A DNA stretch of 17,520 nucleotides from an uncultured Ruminococcus sp. (GTDB lineage Bacteria; Bacillota; Clostridia; Oscillospirales; Acutalibacteraceae), in the NCBI GenBank assembly GCA_946414115.1, contig CAMKNF010000022.1:1-17520 (forward strand), read 5' to 3'. The position numbers and the translations under genes are program-made. The notes under the pieces were generated by a model. It was given only the letters and a program-made list of their open reading frames with translations. It ran no database searches and was not told where the DNA came from. Every line of letters begins with the position of its first letter. Within the stretch, counting starts at the first letter, position 1. Below are positions 6,774 to 14,993 of this stretch, one piece after another.

Positions 6774-8213
6774 TTAATACTGCTTGCCCCAATATACCAT
6801 ATGCTTTGCAGGCTTGCCGCAGCACACGCAGGTATCCGAAAGGTGTTCTTCCTCAAACGGAATACATCTGCTCTTCACGCCGCCTGTAACCTCCTTGAGC
6901 TTTTCTTCGCACTCGCTGTCGCCGCACCACATTGCCTTGATAAAGCCGGGGTGATTCTTTGCAATGTCGATAAACTCATCGTAGCTTGTTGCTGTAAAGG
7001 TCTTTTCCTGCGTATTCTTGAGTGCACGCTCGTACATATCGTTGTGAATGTCCTCCATAAGCTTTTCAACAAACGCCGAAAGCTCGTCAAGCGGAACAAA
7101 TGACTTTTCTCTTGTGTCACGTCTTACAACTACGCACTGGTTTTTCTCAATATCCTTCGGACCAATTTCAACTCTTGCGGGTACGCCCTTCATCTCGTAC
7201 TCTGCAAACTTCCATCCGGGAGCGTGGTCTGAATCGTCAAGCTTAACTCTGAACTTCTTTGCAAGCTCGGCTTTAAGCTCGTTTGCCTTTTCAAGCACAC
7301 CCTCTTTGTGCTGTGCAACAGGGATTACGGCTACCTGAATTGGAGAAATCTTCGGCGGAAGTACAAGTCCGTCGTCGTCGCTGTGTACCATTATTATTGC
7401 ACCAATCATTCTCGTTGATACACCCCAAGAGGTCTGGTGCGGATAATGGAGCTTGTTGTCCTTGCCTGTGTATGTGATGCCGAAGCTCTTTGCAAAGCCG
7501 TCGCCGAAGTAGTGCGAAGTACCGCCCTGCAAAGCAACGCCGTTGTGCATCATCGGCTCAATTGTATAGGTTTCCTCTGCGCCTGCAAATTTTTCCTTTT
7601 CGGTCTTTTTGCCGATTACCGCAGGAATTGCAAGTGTTTCTCTGTAGAAGCTCTCATAAACGTGGAGCATACGCAGTGTTTCTTCTCTTGCCTCTTCCTC
7701 TGTTTCGTGCATTGTGTGACCTTCCTGCCACAAGAATTCGGAAGTACGCAGGAACGGACGTGTTGTCTTTTCCCATCTTACAACACTGCACCACTGATTG
7801 TAAAGCTTGGGCAAATCACGGTATGTATTGATTATCTTCTTGTAGTGCTCGCAGAAGAGCGTTTCGGATGTCGGACGAACGCAAAGACGTTCTGTAAGCT
7901 TTTCCTGACCGCCGATTGTTACCCACGCACATTCTGGAGCAAAGCCCTCAACGTGGTCTTTCTCCTTCTGAAGCAGGCTTTCGGGGATAAACATTGGCAT
8001 ATAGACATTCTCGTGACCTGTTTCCTTAAATCTGCGGTCAAGGTCAGCCTGTATATTTTCCCAGATTGCATAGCCGTAAGGTCTGATTACCATACATCCC
8101 TTGACGTTCGAGTAATCAACAAGCTCCGCCTTTTTTACAATGTCGGTATACCATTTTGCAAAGTCCTCATCTCTGCTTGTAATGGCTTCTACCATCTTCT
8201 TTTTCTCTGCCAT
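6774..8213 (-). CDS. proS: Prolyl-tRNA synthetase, archaeal/eukaryotic-like type
   Basis: This 479-residue class II aminoacyl-tRNA synthetase attaches proline to tRNA(Pro). It is the short type without the INS editing domain that bacterial-type enzymes of about 570 residues carry. The catalytic core has RPTSE (113-117), motif 2 around VVRWEKTTRPFLRTSEFLWQ (144-163) and GGTSHYFG. The anticodon-binding domain follows, then a C-terminal zinc-type domain with Cys at 430, 435, 462/464 and 465. The protein ends in YWGKQY; a terminal Tyr is typical of this type. The ATG at 8211-8213 has GGAGG nine bases upstream. It has its own promoter in the 120-base gap after the mutS-like gene. The leader is only about 45 bases, too short for a T-box riboswitch. 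Confidence 0.95.
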   Translation of the reverse strand: MAEKKKMVEAITSRDEDFAKWYTDIVKKAELVDYSNVKGCMVIRPYGYAIWENIQADLDRRFKETGHENVYMPMFIPESLLQKEKDHVEGFAPECAWVTIGGQEKLTERLCVRPTSETLFCEHYKKIINTYRDLPKLYNQWCSVVRWEKTTRPFLRTSEFLWQEGHTMHETEEEAREETLRMLHVYESFYRETLAIPAVIGKKTEKEKFAGAEETYTIEPMMHNGVALQGGTSHYFGDGFAKSFGITYTGKDNKLHYPHQTSWGVSTRMIGAIIMVHSDDDGLVLPPKISPIQVAVIPVAQHKEGVLEKANELKAELAKKFRVKLDDSDHAPGWKFAEYEMKGVPARVEIGPKDIEKNQCVVVRRDTREKSFVPLDELSAFVEKLMEDIHNDMYERALKNTQEKTFTATSYDEFIDIAKNHPGFIKAMWCGDSECEEKLKEVTGGVKSRCIPFEEEHLSDTCVCCGKPAKHMVYWGKQY

Positions 8214-8228
8214 AATTGTTTACCTCCG

Positions 8229-8246
8229 TGTACGAATTGTACGAAT
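8229..8246 (-). repeat. Tandem 9-base repeat in the proS leader
   Basis: TGTACGAAT occurs twice head to tail (8229-8237 and 8238-8246 on the plus strand), between the proS promoter and ribosome binding site. It could be an operator or chance. Confidence 0.35.
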
Positions 8247-8264
8247 AATTATCATAACATTTCT

Positions 8265-8292
8265 ATTATACAATATATTAAAATTTTTTCAA
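8265..8292 (-). promoter_or_regulatory. Sigma-A-type promoter of proS
   Basis: On the minus strand, TTGAAA (8287-8292) is separated by 16 bases from TATAAT (8265-8270). Transcription would start near 8258, giving a leader of about 45 bases to the proS start at 8213. Confidence 0.75.
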
Positions 8293-8333
8293 GTATTTTA
8301 GCTTGGTAATAATCGTATCTATTAATGCAAACA

Positions 8334-10037
8334 TCAGTTTTTCGGCTTGTTGTCAATCTCAAGCTTTATCTTCTCAAAGGTTACGCCGTATTTTTCCGCA
8401 ATATCTCTTGCGTAGCTTACACCCTGCGGAGGTGCGATAAACACCTTGAACGAACGGTTGCCGTTTTCTACTCCCGTTACCATACTTTCAATTCTGCTGT
8501 CTCCCTCAACATTGCTGTTCACCTTGTCAAGATCTCTTGCAAGGTCGTGCATATGCGTGTTGAAAACTGCTCTTGTGCCAAGGTAACGCATTGCTTTCAC
8601 AACGTCCTTTGCAATGTACAAGCCCTCTGCAACGTTAGTTGTTGCAAGGCTTTCGTTGAGCAGAAGCAGGCTATAGCGTGTGGCGATTTCAAAAATTCCG
8701 GAAAGTCTTTTGCTCTCCTCGCCCAGTCTGCCCAAATCTACAGTATCGTTTTCATCGGCAGGAAAATGAGTAAAGATATTGTCGCACGGACTGAAAGTCA
8801 TTGACGATGCAGGAACGTAAATTCCGTTCTGCGCAAGCAGAAACGCAAGTCCGACAGCCTGAGTAATCGTAGTTTTACCGCCCCTGTTAGGACCTGTGAG
8901 AATATAAATCCGCTTATCGTCGTCAAACACAAACTCGTTTGTGATTATATCTATATTTTCGCCCTCGACGTTCTTTACAGCAAGCTTGATATTGTAAAGA
9001 TTTTCAACATGACAGTTTCTATCCTCTTTCGGGGCAAGCTGCGCCTTGCAGAGCGGAAGATTTTTCTGCATAATCTTATCGCAAAGTTCGGCAAATCGAA
9101 TGTAAAAAATAATCTCGGGCATAAGCGCAACAAACGAATAGCCGTTGATGTTTATGTACTTATCAAGCGTCGATTTGATGTCGTTTACGGTACGGCGCAG
9201 AATGTCGGTAACTACCTTTTTAAGAGCGTCGGAAAGCGGATCAGTACCCGTCAGCTCCGAGGTGAAGGTCTGGTTTACGTCCTGCTGTGCGCCCGTTACA
9301 AACTTGCCCATTCCAAAGGAAGTAGTACTCGGGTTTGCAGGATGAAAGCTTATGAATCCCGAAACATCGTTGCCGTGGTGCAGCTCGCTTTTCTTATTTG
9401 CAAAGTTAGTGAAGCGTTTGAGTATTCCGCTGTCGGTAAAAGGCTTGTCGTTGAGCGAAATTACGCCGACTGTTTTCGGGCGCAGAAGTGCGTCAAGGTT
9501 TACCCCCAGCGTTATGCTCCTGAACTTTTGCGCCTTTGCGAGCGTATCCTCAATATCCTTTTTCAAGTCGGGAAATCCGCTGTCGTTATAGATTGAAGTT
9601 ACGTTCTCTTTGAGAGTTAAAAGTCCCTGCGACCTTACGTCAATTGATTCAAGCGTTGTCTTTATCTGCGTAATGCAGTCAACATAGCCGTCTATTTCAC
9701 GCAGTCTGTTGATAAGCTGCCAGAGCGACGACGCCTCCGAGTCCTTCTGAAAGCGCTCAATCTCCCTTAAATCGGCAAGCTTTGCAAGCAAGGCTGTCAA
9801 ATCCTCACGCAGTTTCGGAAAACGCAGAAAATCGTCAAAAACGTCGCACCTGTACTTTATTACCTCTTCATCATCGGTAATCTGCGTTAAAAGCTGTTTG
9901 ATGCTGTTGCGCTCGTATGCGTCCTCGGTAAGCGCATCGCAGAGGAAATCAATTGATAAATCATTTACCGCCTCTTTTGTCAGGGGGCGGTAAACTGCAT
10001 CTGAATTTTGCGGATGAAGCAAGCTGAAATTTTCCAT
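8334..10037 (-). CDS. MutS-family ATPase lacking the mismatch-recognition domain
   Basis: This 567-residue protein combines a MutS core/lever-like helical region (about 1-370) with a MutS-type ABC ATPase domain. Walker A is TGPNRGGKTT (K388; canonical MutS has GPNMGGKST). The signature region is GEESKRLSGIFEIATRYSLL. Walker B is LLLLNESLATTN (N461, E462), so the usual Asp of the D-E pair is Asn while the catalytic Glu is kept. The H-loop is FNTHMHDLA. No domain I with its Phe-x-Glu mismatch-reading motif and no C-terminal Smr nuclease domain are present, and it is much shorter than MutS (~850 residues). It is therefore not the standard mismatch-repair MutS; its DNA target is unknown. It starts opposite the DUF896 gene. 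A weak promoter (TTGCGT-16-TATAAT, 10072-10099) precedes it. Confidence 0.85.
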   Translation of the reverse strand: MENFSLLHPQNSDAVYRPLTKEAVNDLSIDFLCDALTEDAYERNSIKQLLTQITDDEEVIKYRCDVFDDFLRFPKLREDLTALLAKLADLREIERFQKDSEASSLWQLINRLREIDGYVDCITQIKTTLESIDVRSQGLLTLKENVTSIYNDSGFPDLKKDIEDTLAKAQKFRSITLGVNLDALLRPKTVGVISLNDKPFTDSGILKRFTNFANKKSELHHGNDVSGFISFHPANPSTTSFGMGKFVTGAQQDVNQTFTSELTGTDPLSDALKKVVTDILRRTVNDIKSTLDKYININGYSFVALMPEIIFYIRFAELCDKIMQKNLPLCKAQLAPKEDRNCHVENLYNIKLAVKNVEGENIDIITNEFVFDDDKRIYILTGPNRGGKTTITQAVGLAFLLAQNGIYVPASSMTFSPCDNIFTHFPADENDTVDLGRLGEESKRLSGIFEIATRYSLLLLNESLATTNVAEGLYIAKDVVKAMRYLGTRAVFNTHMHDLARDLDKVNSNVEGDSRIESMVTGVENGNRSFKVFIAPPQGVSYARDIAEKYGVTFEKIKLEIDNKPKN

Positions 10038-10071
10038 AATCCACCGTCCTTAATTTTTATTTATTACTATT

Positions 10072-10099
10072 ATTATATATCAAAAAATGTCGGACGCAA
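10072..10099 (-). promoter_or_regulatory. Possible promoter of the mutS-like gene
   Basis: On the minus strand, TTGCGT (10094-10099), a 16-base spacer and TATAAT (10072-10077) lie about 35 bases upstream of the start codon. The -10 box is perfect and the -35 box is weak. Confidence 0.5.
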
Positions 10100-10117
10100 T
10101 ATGATAAATTGAATTTA

Positions 10118-10146
10118 TTGCAATATTATTTATTTTGTGATATGAT
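10118..10146 (+). promoter_or_regulatory. Promoter of the DUF896 gene
   Basis: TTGCAA (10118-10123), a 17-base spacer and TATGAT (10141-10146) preceded by TG (10138-10139) form a sigma-A-type promoter with an extended -10. Transcription would start near 10153, about 22 bases before the gene. Confidence 0.7.
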
Positions 10147-10174
10147 TATTTCATTACATAAGCGAGGTATTGAT

Positions 10175-10399
10175 ATGGATAAGAATTTGCTTAACAGAAT
10201 TAACGAGCTTGCCAAAAAGAAACGTGAACAGGGACTGACTACAGATGAACAGGCTGAACAGAAAAAACTGTATAAAATTTATCTCGGTGAAATCCGCACC
10301 CAGTTTGACAAAACTCTCGACAACGTCAGCGTTAAAGAAAAGGACGGCGAGGTTGTGCCGTTCAAGCAGGCGTATTTAAAGAAAAACAAAGACAAATAA
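10175..10399 (+). CDS. DUF896 (UPF0291, YnzC-like) small protein
   Basis: This 74-residue basic, charged, soluble protein begins MDKNLLNRINELAKKKREQG, followed by LTTDEQAEQKKLYKIYLGEI and RTQFDKTLDNVSV. The pattern RINELAKK-KE-GLT-EE-AEQK-LR--YL--(I/F)R---- is characteristic of DUF896, a helical-hairpin family typified by B. subtilis YnzC, whose molecular role is not established. This copy has about 10-15 extra residues at the C-terminus rich in Lys. The ATG at 10175 is preceded by GCGAGG seven bases upstream; an upstream in-frame start at 10109 would precede the promoter's start site and is rejected. It is a single gene with its own promoter and terminator, divergent from the mutS-like gene. 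Confidence 0.88.
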   Translation: MDKNLLNRINELAKKKREQGLTTDEQAEQKKLYKIYLGEIRTQFDKTLDNVSVKEKDGEVVPFKQAYLKKNKDK

Positions 10400-10401
10400 C
10401 A

Positions 10402-10447
10402 AAAGCTCGGACAAGCGTAAATGCAGATGTCCGAGCTTTATTTTTTG
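10402..10447. terminator. Terminator after the DUF896 gene, shared with the serpin gene
   Basis: AAAGCTCGGACA (10402-10413) and TGTCCGAGCTTT (10428-10439) form a perfect 12-bp stem with a 14-base loop, followed by ATTTTTTGATTT. On the minus strand the hairpin is followed by TGTTATTTG, so it probably also stops the convergent serpin transcript. Confidence 0.85.
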
Positions 10448-10453
10448 ATTTAA

Positions 10454-11791
10454 TCAGATATTGTCAACCGTTCCAATGTAAACGGGAATACTGCTTTCGT
10501 TGTCAATCAGCAGGAAAATAAACGGACGGTCAATTTTAATTGTTTCGTCGGTTTTTTCAAGCTCCTTAACACGCTTTTCAACGATTTTCGAGTCGCTGTT
10601 TATACCCGAAGCGTTAACGGTAATTTCGGGAGTTATTTCATAAATCTCATTGAGATTGAAATTATCGGTATGCGTGATGTTCTTGAACAGAGCATCATCG
10701 GTAAACAGTGTGTACAAGCCGCTGTCTGCAAGAGCGTCCGAAAGTGGTTGAGGTTGTTCCTCTGATGAAATTGAAAATTCGGGAATCTTTGCCGTAACCT
10801 TTTTGGTAATGTCTACGCTGTCTAAAAGGTCAGAAAACTCCGTATAGTTAAAATCGGAAACGTAATCCTCAAGCGGCACGCCCTCATTCGGCATAACAAT
10901 CATAAGCTTGAGCGGATTTTTGCTTGTGTACTTTATAATACCCTTTGCGTTTTTGGTCTTGATAAGCGACTCGTTTGAGGTCATAAAGTTTACGCTTTTG
11001 TCGCCGCTGCCGGACTTGAACGTTCCCTTTTCAATGTCGCTTTTGCTGTAATTATCAAGCCACAAATCGCTCATATCGCAGGCATTCACCAAAAACAGGC
11101 TGTCTTTTTCGTTCAGATTTTCAAACAAATCGGCAGAACTAAAAACAGAAAGGCTCTTGTTTACCTTTGAAACAGCGTTTTTGTCCGAGAACAAAAATCG
11201 GTACACATTATTTTCAAAATAGCTTGCGTTGGTCTGCAAAAAGCTTGTTTTTACGTCGGAAATATCATTAAAGAAAAGGTTCAGTCCAAAGCGTACATAC
11301 TCGCTTTTGCTTTCTTGCGTTTTCTTGCCCGAAAGCTCGTCAACCTCTCCGCTTCCTGTTTTGCTGACAGCCTCCATACGGCTTTTGAAATACGATGAAC
11401 ACTGATTAATATTATCAATTGTCAAATCCTTGCCGAGTGCAAGTCTGATTTCGTCCTGTGTGTCGCCCGTTGCACCGTTTGCAAGAAGTGAAAGCTGAAG
11501 TGCCGCTGTGGCAGGAGCAAATACCGACGACTTTGTTTTGTCGGATTTCTGCGCAAAATAGTTGCGGAACAGCCTCAACTCAAAGTTTGAAACCGAGCTT
11601 GCATACACGTTGTATGACAAAGGTGCGGAGGTTGCACCGTCATTGTAATTATAACTTTCAGCGGGATCTGTGCTTCTCGTATAATCCTTTGACAGCTTTT
11701 CTCCGTCAGAAAAGTCTGTCGGATCGCCGCAGGCACAAAGCGTGCATACAACCAGAGCGAGGCACATTAACAAAGCAATTGATTTTTTCAT
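10454..11791 (-). CDS. Serpin-family lipoprotein
   Basis: This 445-residue protein is predicted to be exported and lipid-anchored. The signal MKKSIALLMCLALVVCTLCA ends in the lipobox L18-C19-A20-C21, with C21 as the anchored Cys. A low-complexity linker (about 22-60) precedes a serpin fold with SSVFAPATAALQLSLLANGA and a terminal strand reading DRPFIFLLIDN then IPVYIGTVDNI. Inhibitory serpins trap proteases by inserting a reactive loop whose hinge is Gly-Thr-Glu-Ala-Ala-Ala. Here the matching segment, about 392-402, reads VNASGINSDSK, with charged residues, so inhibition is doubtful. The alignment by eye may be off by one residue. AAAGGA provides the ribosome binding site. It starts 30 bases after the glycosyltransferase stop, indicating one operon. 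Confidence 0.88.
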   Translation of the reverse strand: MKKSIALLMCLALVVCTLCACGDPTDFSDGEKLSKDYTRSTDPAESYNYNDGATSAPLSYNVYASSVSNFELRLFRNYFAQKSDKTKSSVFAPATAALQLSLLANGATGDTQDEIRLALGKDLTIDNINQCSSYFKSRMEAVSKTGSGEVDELSGKKTQESKSEYVRFGLNLFFNDISDVKTSFLQTNASYFENNVYRFLFSDKNAVSKVNKSLSVFSSADLFENLNEKDSLFLVNACDMSDLWLDNYSKSDIEKGTFKSGSGDKSVNFMTSNESLIKTKNAKGIIKYTSKNPLKLMIVMPNEGVPLEDYVSDFNYTEFSDLLDSVDITKKVTAKIPEFSISSEEQPQPLSDALADSGLYTLFTDDALFKNITHTDNFNLNEIYEITPEITVNASGINSDSKIVEKRVKELEKTDETIKIDRPFIFLLIDNESSIPVYIGTVDNI

Positions 11792-11821
11792 TGTTTTTTT
11801 CCTTTCAGTGGGTATAATTTA

Positions 11822-12946
11822 TCAGTCCTCTGCACAAAGCTTCTGTGCAAGTCTGAATATATTTTCCGCAGAGTCGGCTATTGAAAGTTCTCTGCATTTT
11901 TTCTTCATATCATCAAGCTTTTCGGGTGAGTTAAGCAGTTCGATAATCTGGTCTGCACCGTTTTTCCTGTCAAGCATAACTGCCGCATTCTGCTTGATAA
12001 GGAAGTCTGCGTTGTCACGCTCCTGTCCCGGGAAAGCGCTGTAAATAGCCATAGGCAATGTGCAGGCAAGACTTTCGGTAACGGTAAGTCCTCCGGGCTT
12101 TGTCACAATCAAGTCGGAAATATGCATATAGTCCTGAACGTTCTTTACAAAGTAAAGCAGCTTGGTGTTATCCTGCATACCCATTTCATCAATCAGCTTT
12201 TCAAGATGCCCGAAAAGCTTTATGTTGCGTCCGGTAATGACGATAAACTGCATATTTTTACCTTTTTTGGCAAGCCTTTTGTAAAATTCAAGCACGCTTG
12301 TAACGCCGAAAGAGCCTGCCATCAGGAGCACAGTAGGAATATTTGGGTCAAGTCCCTCCCGTCTGCATATTTCTTCTTTGTCAAACGGCTCTGTAAAGCT
12401 GTCAAAAATCGGAATACCAAGAGGATAGATTATGCTTTCGTCAACGCCGTATTCGTCAATAAGCTTTTTTGCCATCTGCGGCTCTGCAAGCACATATGCC
12501 TCAATTTTAGGAACAATATATGTACGGTGAGCGTCATAGTCGGTAATTATGCTGATTGCTTTTACATCAATCTTACCCTGTCGGCGAAGCTTTGAAATCA
12601 TCGTTGTAACAAACGGATGGCAAATAATAACAATATCGGGCGAGTGCTCGTTAATTGTTTCAAGCAGCTTGTTCGACATCATCGTATTTGAGCGCATTAC
12701 CGCCTTATACATTAGATTTTTTCTGTCGGTAATCTTGTAGCATTTTCCGTAAACCTTCGGAATTTTGGTAGCCATAAAATGATAGCCGCCGCAGACCGTC
12801 TTGTCATACACCTTGCCGATTGCCTTCATTGCGTCAACAACACTGACTTCGGTTTCGGGACTTAACGACTTTATTTTTGCTTCAAGTGCAGCAGCTGCAC
12901 GCTTGTGACCTCCGCCTGTAGAAGCAGTAAATATAAGTATTTTCAT
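11822..12946 (-). CDS. Glycosyltransferase, MGDG synthase / processive diacylglycerol glucosyltransferase-like (GT28)
   Basis: This 374-residue GT-B enzyme resembles plant MGDG synthases and Bacillus UgtP, which transfer glucose or galactose from UDP-sugar to diacylglycerol to make glycolipids and lipoteichoic acid anchors at the inner membrane face. The N-terminal domain begins FTASTGGGHKRAAAALEAKI (acceptor side, GGGH at 11-14), with CHPF and DYDAHRTYIVPKI in the middle. The C-terminal donor domain has VLLMAGSFG (206-214), the nucleotide-sugar motif TKPGGLTVTESLA (282-294) and PGQERDNADFL (306-316). MurG is the related alternative, but the overall pattern is UgtP-like. Sugar specificity cannot be read. 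The ATG has GGAG seven bases upstream. It is the first gene of the glycosyltransferase-serpin operon. Confidence 0.88.
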   Translation of the reverse strand: MKILIFTASTGGGHKRAAAALEAKIKSLSPETEVSVVDAMKAIGKVYDKTVCGGYHFMATKIPKVYGKCYKITDRKNLMYKAVMRSNTMMSNKLLETINEHSPDIVIICHPFVTTMISKLRRQGKIDVKAISIITDYDAHRTYIVPKIEAYVLAEPQMAKKLIDEYGVDESIIYPLGIPIFDSFTEPFDKEEICRREGLDPNIPTVLLMAGSFGVTSVLEFYKRLAKKGKNMQFIVITGRNIKLFGHLEKLIDEMGMQDNTKLLYFVKNVQDYMHISDLIVTKPGGLTVTESLACTLPMAIYSAFPGQERDNADFLIKQNAAVMLDRKNGADQIIELLNSPEKLDDMKKKCRELSIADSAENIFRLAQKLCAED

Positions 12947-13006
12947 AGTATTTCTCCGAATTTTCGGGCAAAAAACTTCGCCCTGATATTTCTGCTTATA
13001 TTAATT

Positions 13007-13035
13007 ATTATACTGATATTTTACAGTAATTTCAA
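13007..13035 (-). promoter_or_regulatory. Sigma-A-type promoter of the glycosyltransferase-serpin operon
   Basis: On the minus strand, TTGAAA (13030-13035), a 17-base spacer and TATAAT (13007-13012) form a near-consensus promoter. Transcription would start near 13000, with a leader of about 54 bases. Confidence 0.8.
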
Positions 13036-13122
13036 CCATTATTTTCACTTTATTCAATATAGGATTTTTGCCGTCTGTTGTGTGTATTTTTTATATGATA
13101 TGGGCAACGAAAAAAATCAATG

Positions 13123-13152
13123 ATAATCAGTTTCCGTCGCTGTACTGATTAT
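13123..13152. repeat. Inverted repeat in the divergent gap
   Basis: ATAATCAGT (13123-13131) and ACTGATTAT (13144-13152) are exact reverse complements around 12 bases. No T run follows. It lies about midway between the two divergent promoters, so an operator is possible. Confidence 0.45.
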
Positions 13153-13288
13153 TCTTGTTCTACAAAAAGGTTTTATCTTTATAATGAACAAAAAAATACT
13201 AAAAAAAGTTTTTAATATTTGTATTTTACCTCTTTATTTTTAAATTACTTTATAGTAAAATGTATTCTGTAACCAAATGTTAATTTTT

Positions 13289-13294
13289 TATAAT
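13289..13294 (+). promoter_or_regulatory. -10 box upstream of the vanW-like gene
   Basis: TATAAT lies 31 bases upstream of the TTG start. The best -35 match 17-18 bases upstream (TTCTGT, 13265-13270) is weak. Confidence 0.45.
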
Positions 13295-13325
13295 AATATT
13301 TGCATATATTTCAGGGGTGAGATAT

Positions 13326-14993
13326 TTGAGTAAAAATTCCTATGATGATTACATTGTCCTTGATGAAGGTCTTGTTGATATTTCAAGCGGTCATGCCGCA
13401 CCTACTCAATCAGGTAAGGGAAAACATACTTATAAACCGGATAAAAATCCAAATAATAAAAATAACAAGAAAAAAGCTATTATTATCTCCTCTGTTGCCG
13501 TTGCAGTTGTTGCCGCACTGGGCGTAACAGGCTTTTGCCTTTTTCAGAGCGGAATATTCGGCGGTTCTTCCGAAAACGGCGAATTCGTATTCAAAGAAGG
13601 TACTTCCGTATCGGGAATTTCAATTTCCGGTAAAACTATGGAAGAGGCTAAAAAACTGCTTGAGGAAAGAGAGGGCAGCTTTATTAAGCCGATTTCAATT
13701 TCAGTGGACGTTGACGGTGAGGTCACAACGCTTACTCAGTCCGACTTTGAATACACCTTTGACATTGATACCGTTCTCAGCAACATAAAAAACGACATTC
13801 TTAATCCATCGGGCAACACTTCTGAAACAAAAACCTATGAGATTACCGCAACGGTAACTGTTGACTCTATTGAAAAAAATACTAAAAAAATTGAAAAGGC
13901 AACTAACTGCAATCCCAAAAACGCCTATGTTTCCAAGTTTACGCCATACTCCGACAAACGCTTTGAGTATGCCGAAGCCGTAAAAGGAAAAAAGGTTAAT
14001 ACCGATGATTTAAACGACCAGATTAAAACCGCTGTTTCACAGGGTGCTGATGAAAAAAGAATTATTGCCGATCTTGAAACCGTTGACGCAAAGATTAATG
14101 TTGACGACTTAAAGAAAAATATCAAAAAGCTTGCTTCCTATGAAACCGTTTCTACAAACTCTGCAAACGGTACGGAAAATATGAGAACTTCACTTGCCGC
14201 ATGCAACGGCTCGGTTATTGAGCCGGGTGCAACCTGGTCGTTCAACGAATGTACAGGCGACTCAAACCTTGAATCAAACGGCTATAAGTCAGCAGGCGTT
14301 ATAGCAAACGGAGAACTCACCAGCGGAATCGGCGGCGGAATCTGTCAGTCAAGCTCAACAATCTACAATGCCGCTATCAGGGCAAATATGGATGTTGAAG
14401 AACGCTATCCTCACAAGTGGGCGTCCTCATATGTTCCCACGGGACTTGACGCCACAATCGACTATCCACGACTTGATTTAAAGCTTTCAAACCCGACTGA
14501 ATATCAGATGTTTATGGAGTGTAAGCTCGTTGACAGCACGCTCTACGTATCAATCTGGGGTGTTAAGGATTCGTCCTACGATGAAATCAAAACTCACAAC
14601 GAAATGACCGATAAGGGCGGTTCAAGCTACACGGTAAAGGCTTGGAGAGTTTACTATAAGGACGGCAAAGAGGTTGACCGTGAGTCTCTTGGTTCTTCTA
14701 CATATGACAGCGACCACGGCTATGTATTCATTGAAGCTGACAACGACAGCAATGCAAAGAATACGAATGTTGACGATATAGATGAAACAAGACCGCCTGA
14801 AAGCAGTAGCAGTGAGACATCGCATAGCTCATCAAGCAATAATACACCTTCATCAAGCAGTAAACCGCAGAGCAGTTCGTCATCATCAAAGCCTACGCAG
14901 GCTCCTACCGAAGCACCGACTGATCCCCCTGCTCCGGAACCTGAACCCGAGCCTACACCGACCGAACAGCCGGGCACAAGCGAAAATCCATAA
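13326..14993 (+). CDS. VanW-family membrane-anchored cell-envelope protein
   Basis: This 555-residue protein has a 50-residue cytoplasmic N-terminus rich in Asn/Lys, one membrane helix (51-73) and a long extracellular part. Residues 95-270 resemble the paired domains often annotated as peptidoglycan-binding in YoaR-like proteins (GISISGKTMEEAKKLL). Residues 275-400 are the VanW domain (GATWSFNECTG, GIGGGICQSSSTIYNAAIRA). Residues 425-465 look like a G5-type domain. The tail (485-555) is low complexity, rich in Ser then Pro/Glu/Thr, with no LPXTG anchor. The function of VanW domains is unknown, despite the name taken from vancomycin-resistance clusters; nothing here suggests resistance. The TTG start at 13326 follows AGGGGTGA; the GTG at 13317 overlaps that site. 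Confidence 0.88.
   Translation: MSKNSYDDYIVLDEGLVDISSGHAAPTQSGKGKHTYKPDKNPNNKNNKKKAIIISSVAVAVVAALGVTGFCLFQSGIFGGSSENGEFVFKEGTSVSGISISGKTMEEAKKLLEEREGSFIKPISISVDVDGEVTTLTQSDFEYTFDIDTVLSNIKNDILNPSGNTSETKTYEITATVTVDSIEKNTKKIEKATNCNPKNAYVSKFTPYSDKRFEYAEAVKGKKVNTDDLNDQIKTAVSQGADEKRIIADLETVDAKINVDDLKKNIKKLASYETVSTNSANGTENMRTSLAACNGSVIEPGATWSFNECTGDSNLESNGYKSAGVIANGELTSGIGGGICQSSSTIYNAAIRANMDVEERYPHKWASSYVPTGLDATIDYPRLDLKLSNPTEYQMFMECKLVDSTLYVSIWGVKDSSYDEIKTHNEMTDKGGSSYTVKAWRVYYKDGKEVDRESLGSSTYDSDHGYVFIEADNDSNAKNTNVDDIDETRPPESSSSETSHSSSSNNTPSSSSKPQSSSSSSKPTQAPTEAPTDPPAPEPEPEPTPTEQPGTSENP

Larger units (their letters stand above)
12947..13325. other. Divergent gap between the glycosyltransferase and vanW-like genes
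   Basis: This 379-base AT-rich gap separates two divergent genes. It contains the minus-strand promoter at 13007-13035, a plus-strand -10 box at 13289-13294 and a 9-bp inverted repeat at 13123-13131/13144-13152. I see no credible gene; a 72-codon plus-strand frame (12905-13123) overlaps the neighbouring start and promoter and looks spurious. Confidence 0.6.

Noticed and set aside
7437..8309. A 290-codon open frame antisense to proS
   Set aside because: It is Cys/Phe-rich without recognisable domains, lies opposite strongly conserved proS codons and has no ribosome binding site; it is a shadow of codon bias.
8214..8333. A T-box riboswitch controlling proS
   Set aside because: The predicted leader is only about 45 bases and I see no T-box-like conserved sequence or terminator/antiterminator.
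9009..9596. A 195-codon open frame antisense to the mutS-like gene
   Set aside because: The opposite strand codes for a recognised ATPase with intact motifs; no start signals or family resemblance here.
12905..13123. A 72-codon hydrophobic plus-strand frame
   Set aside because: It overlaps the start codon, leader and promoter of the opposite-strand glycosyltransferase gene and has no ribosome binding site.
13326..14993. A vancomycin-resistance gene
   Set aside because: VanW domains are widespread in Clostridia; no VanH/A/X/Y or regulator genes are nearby.
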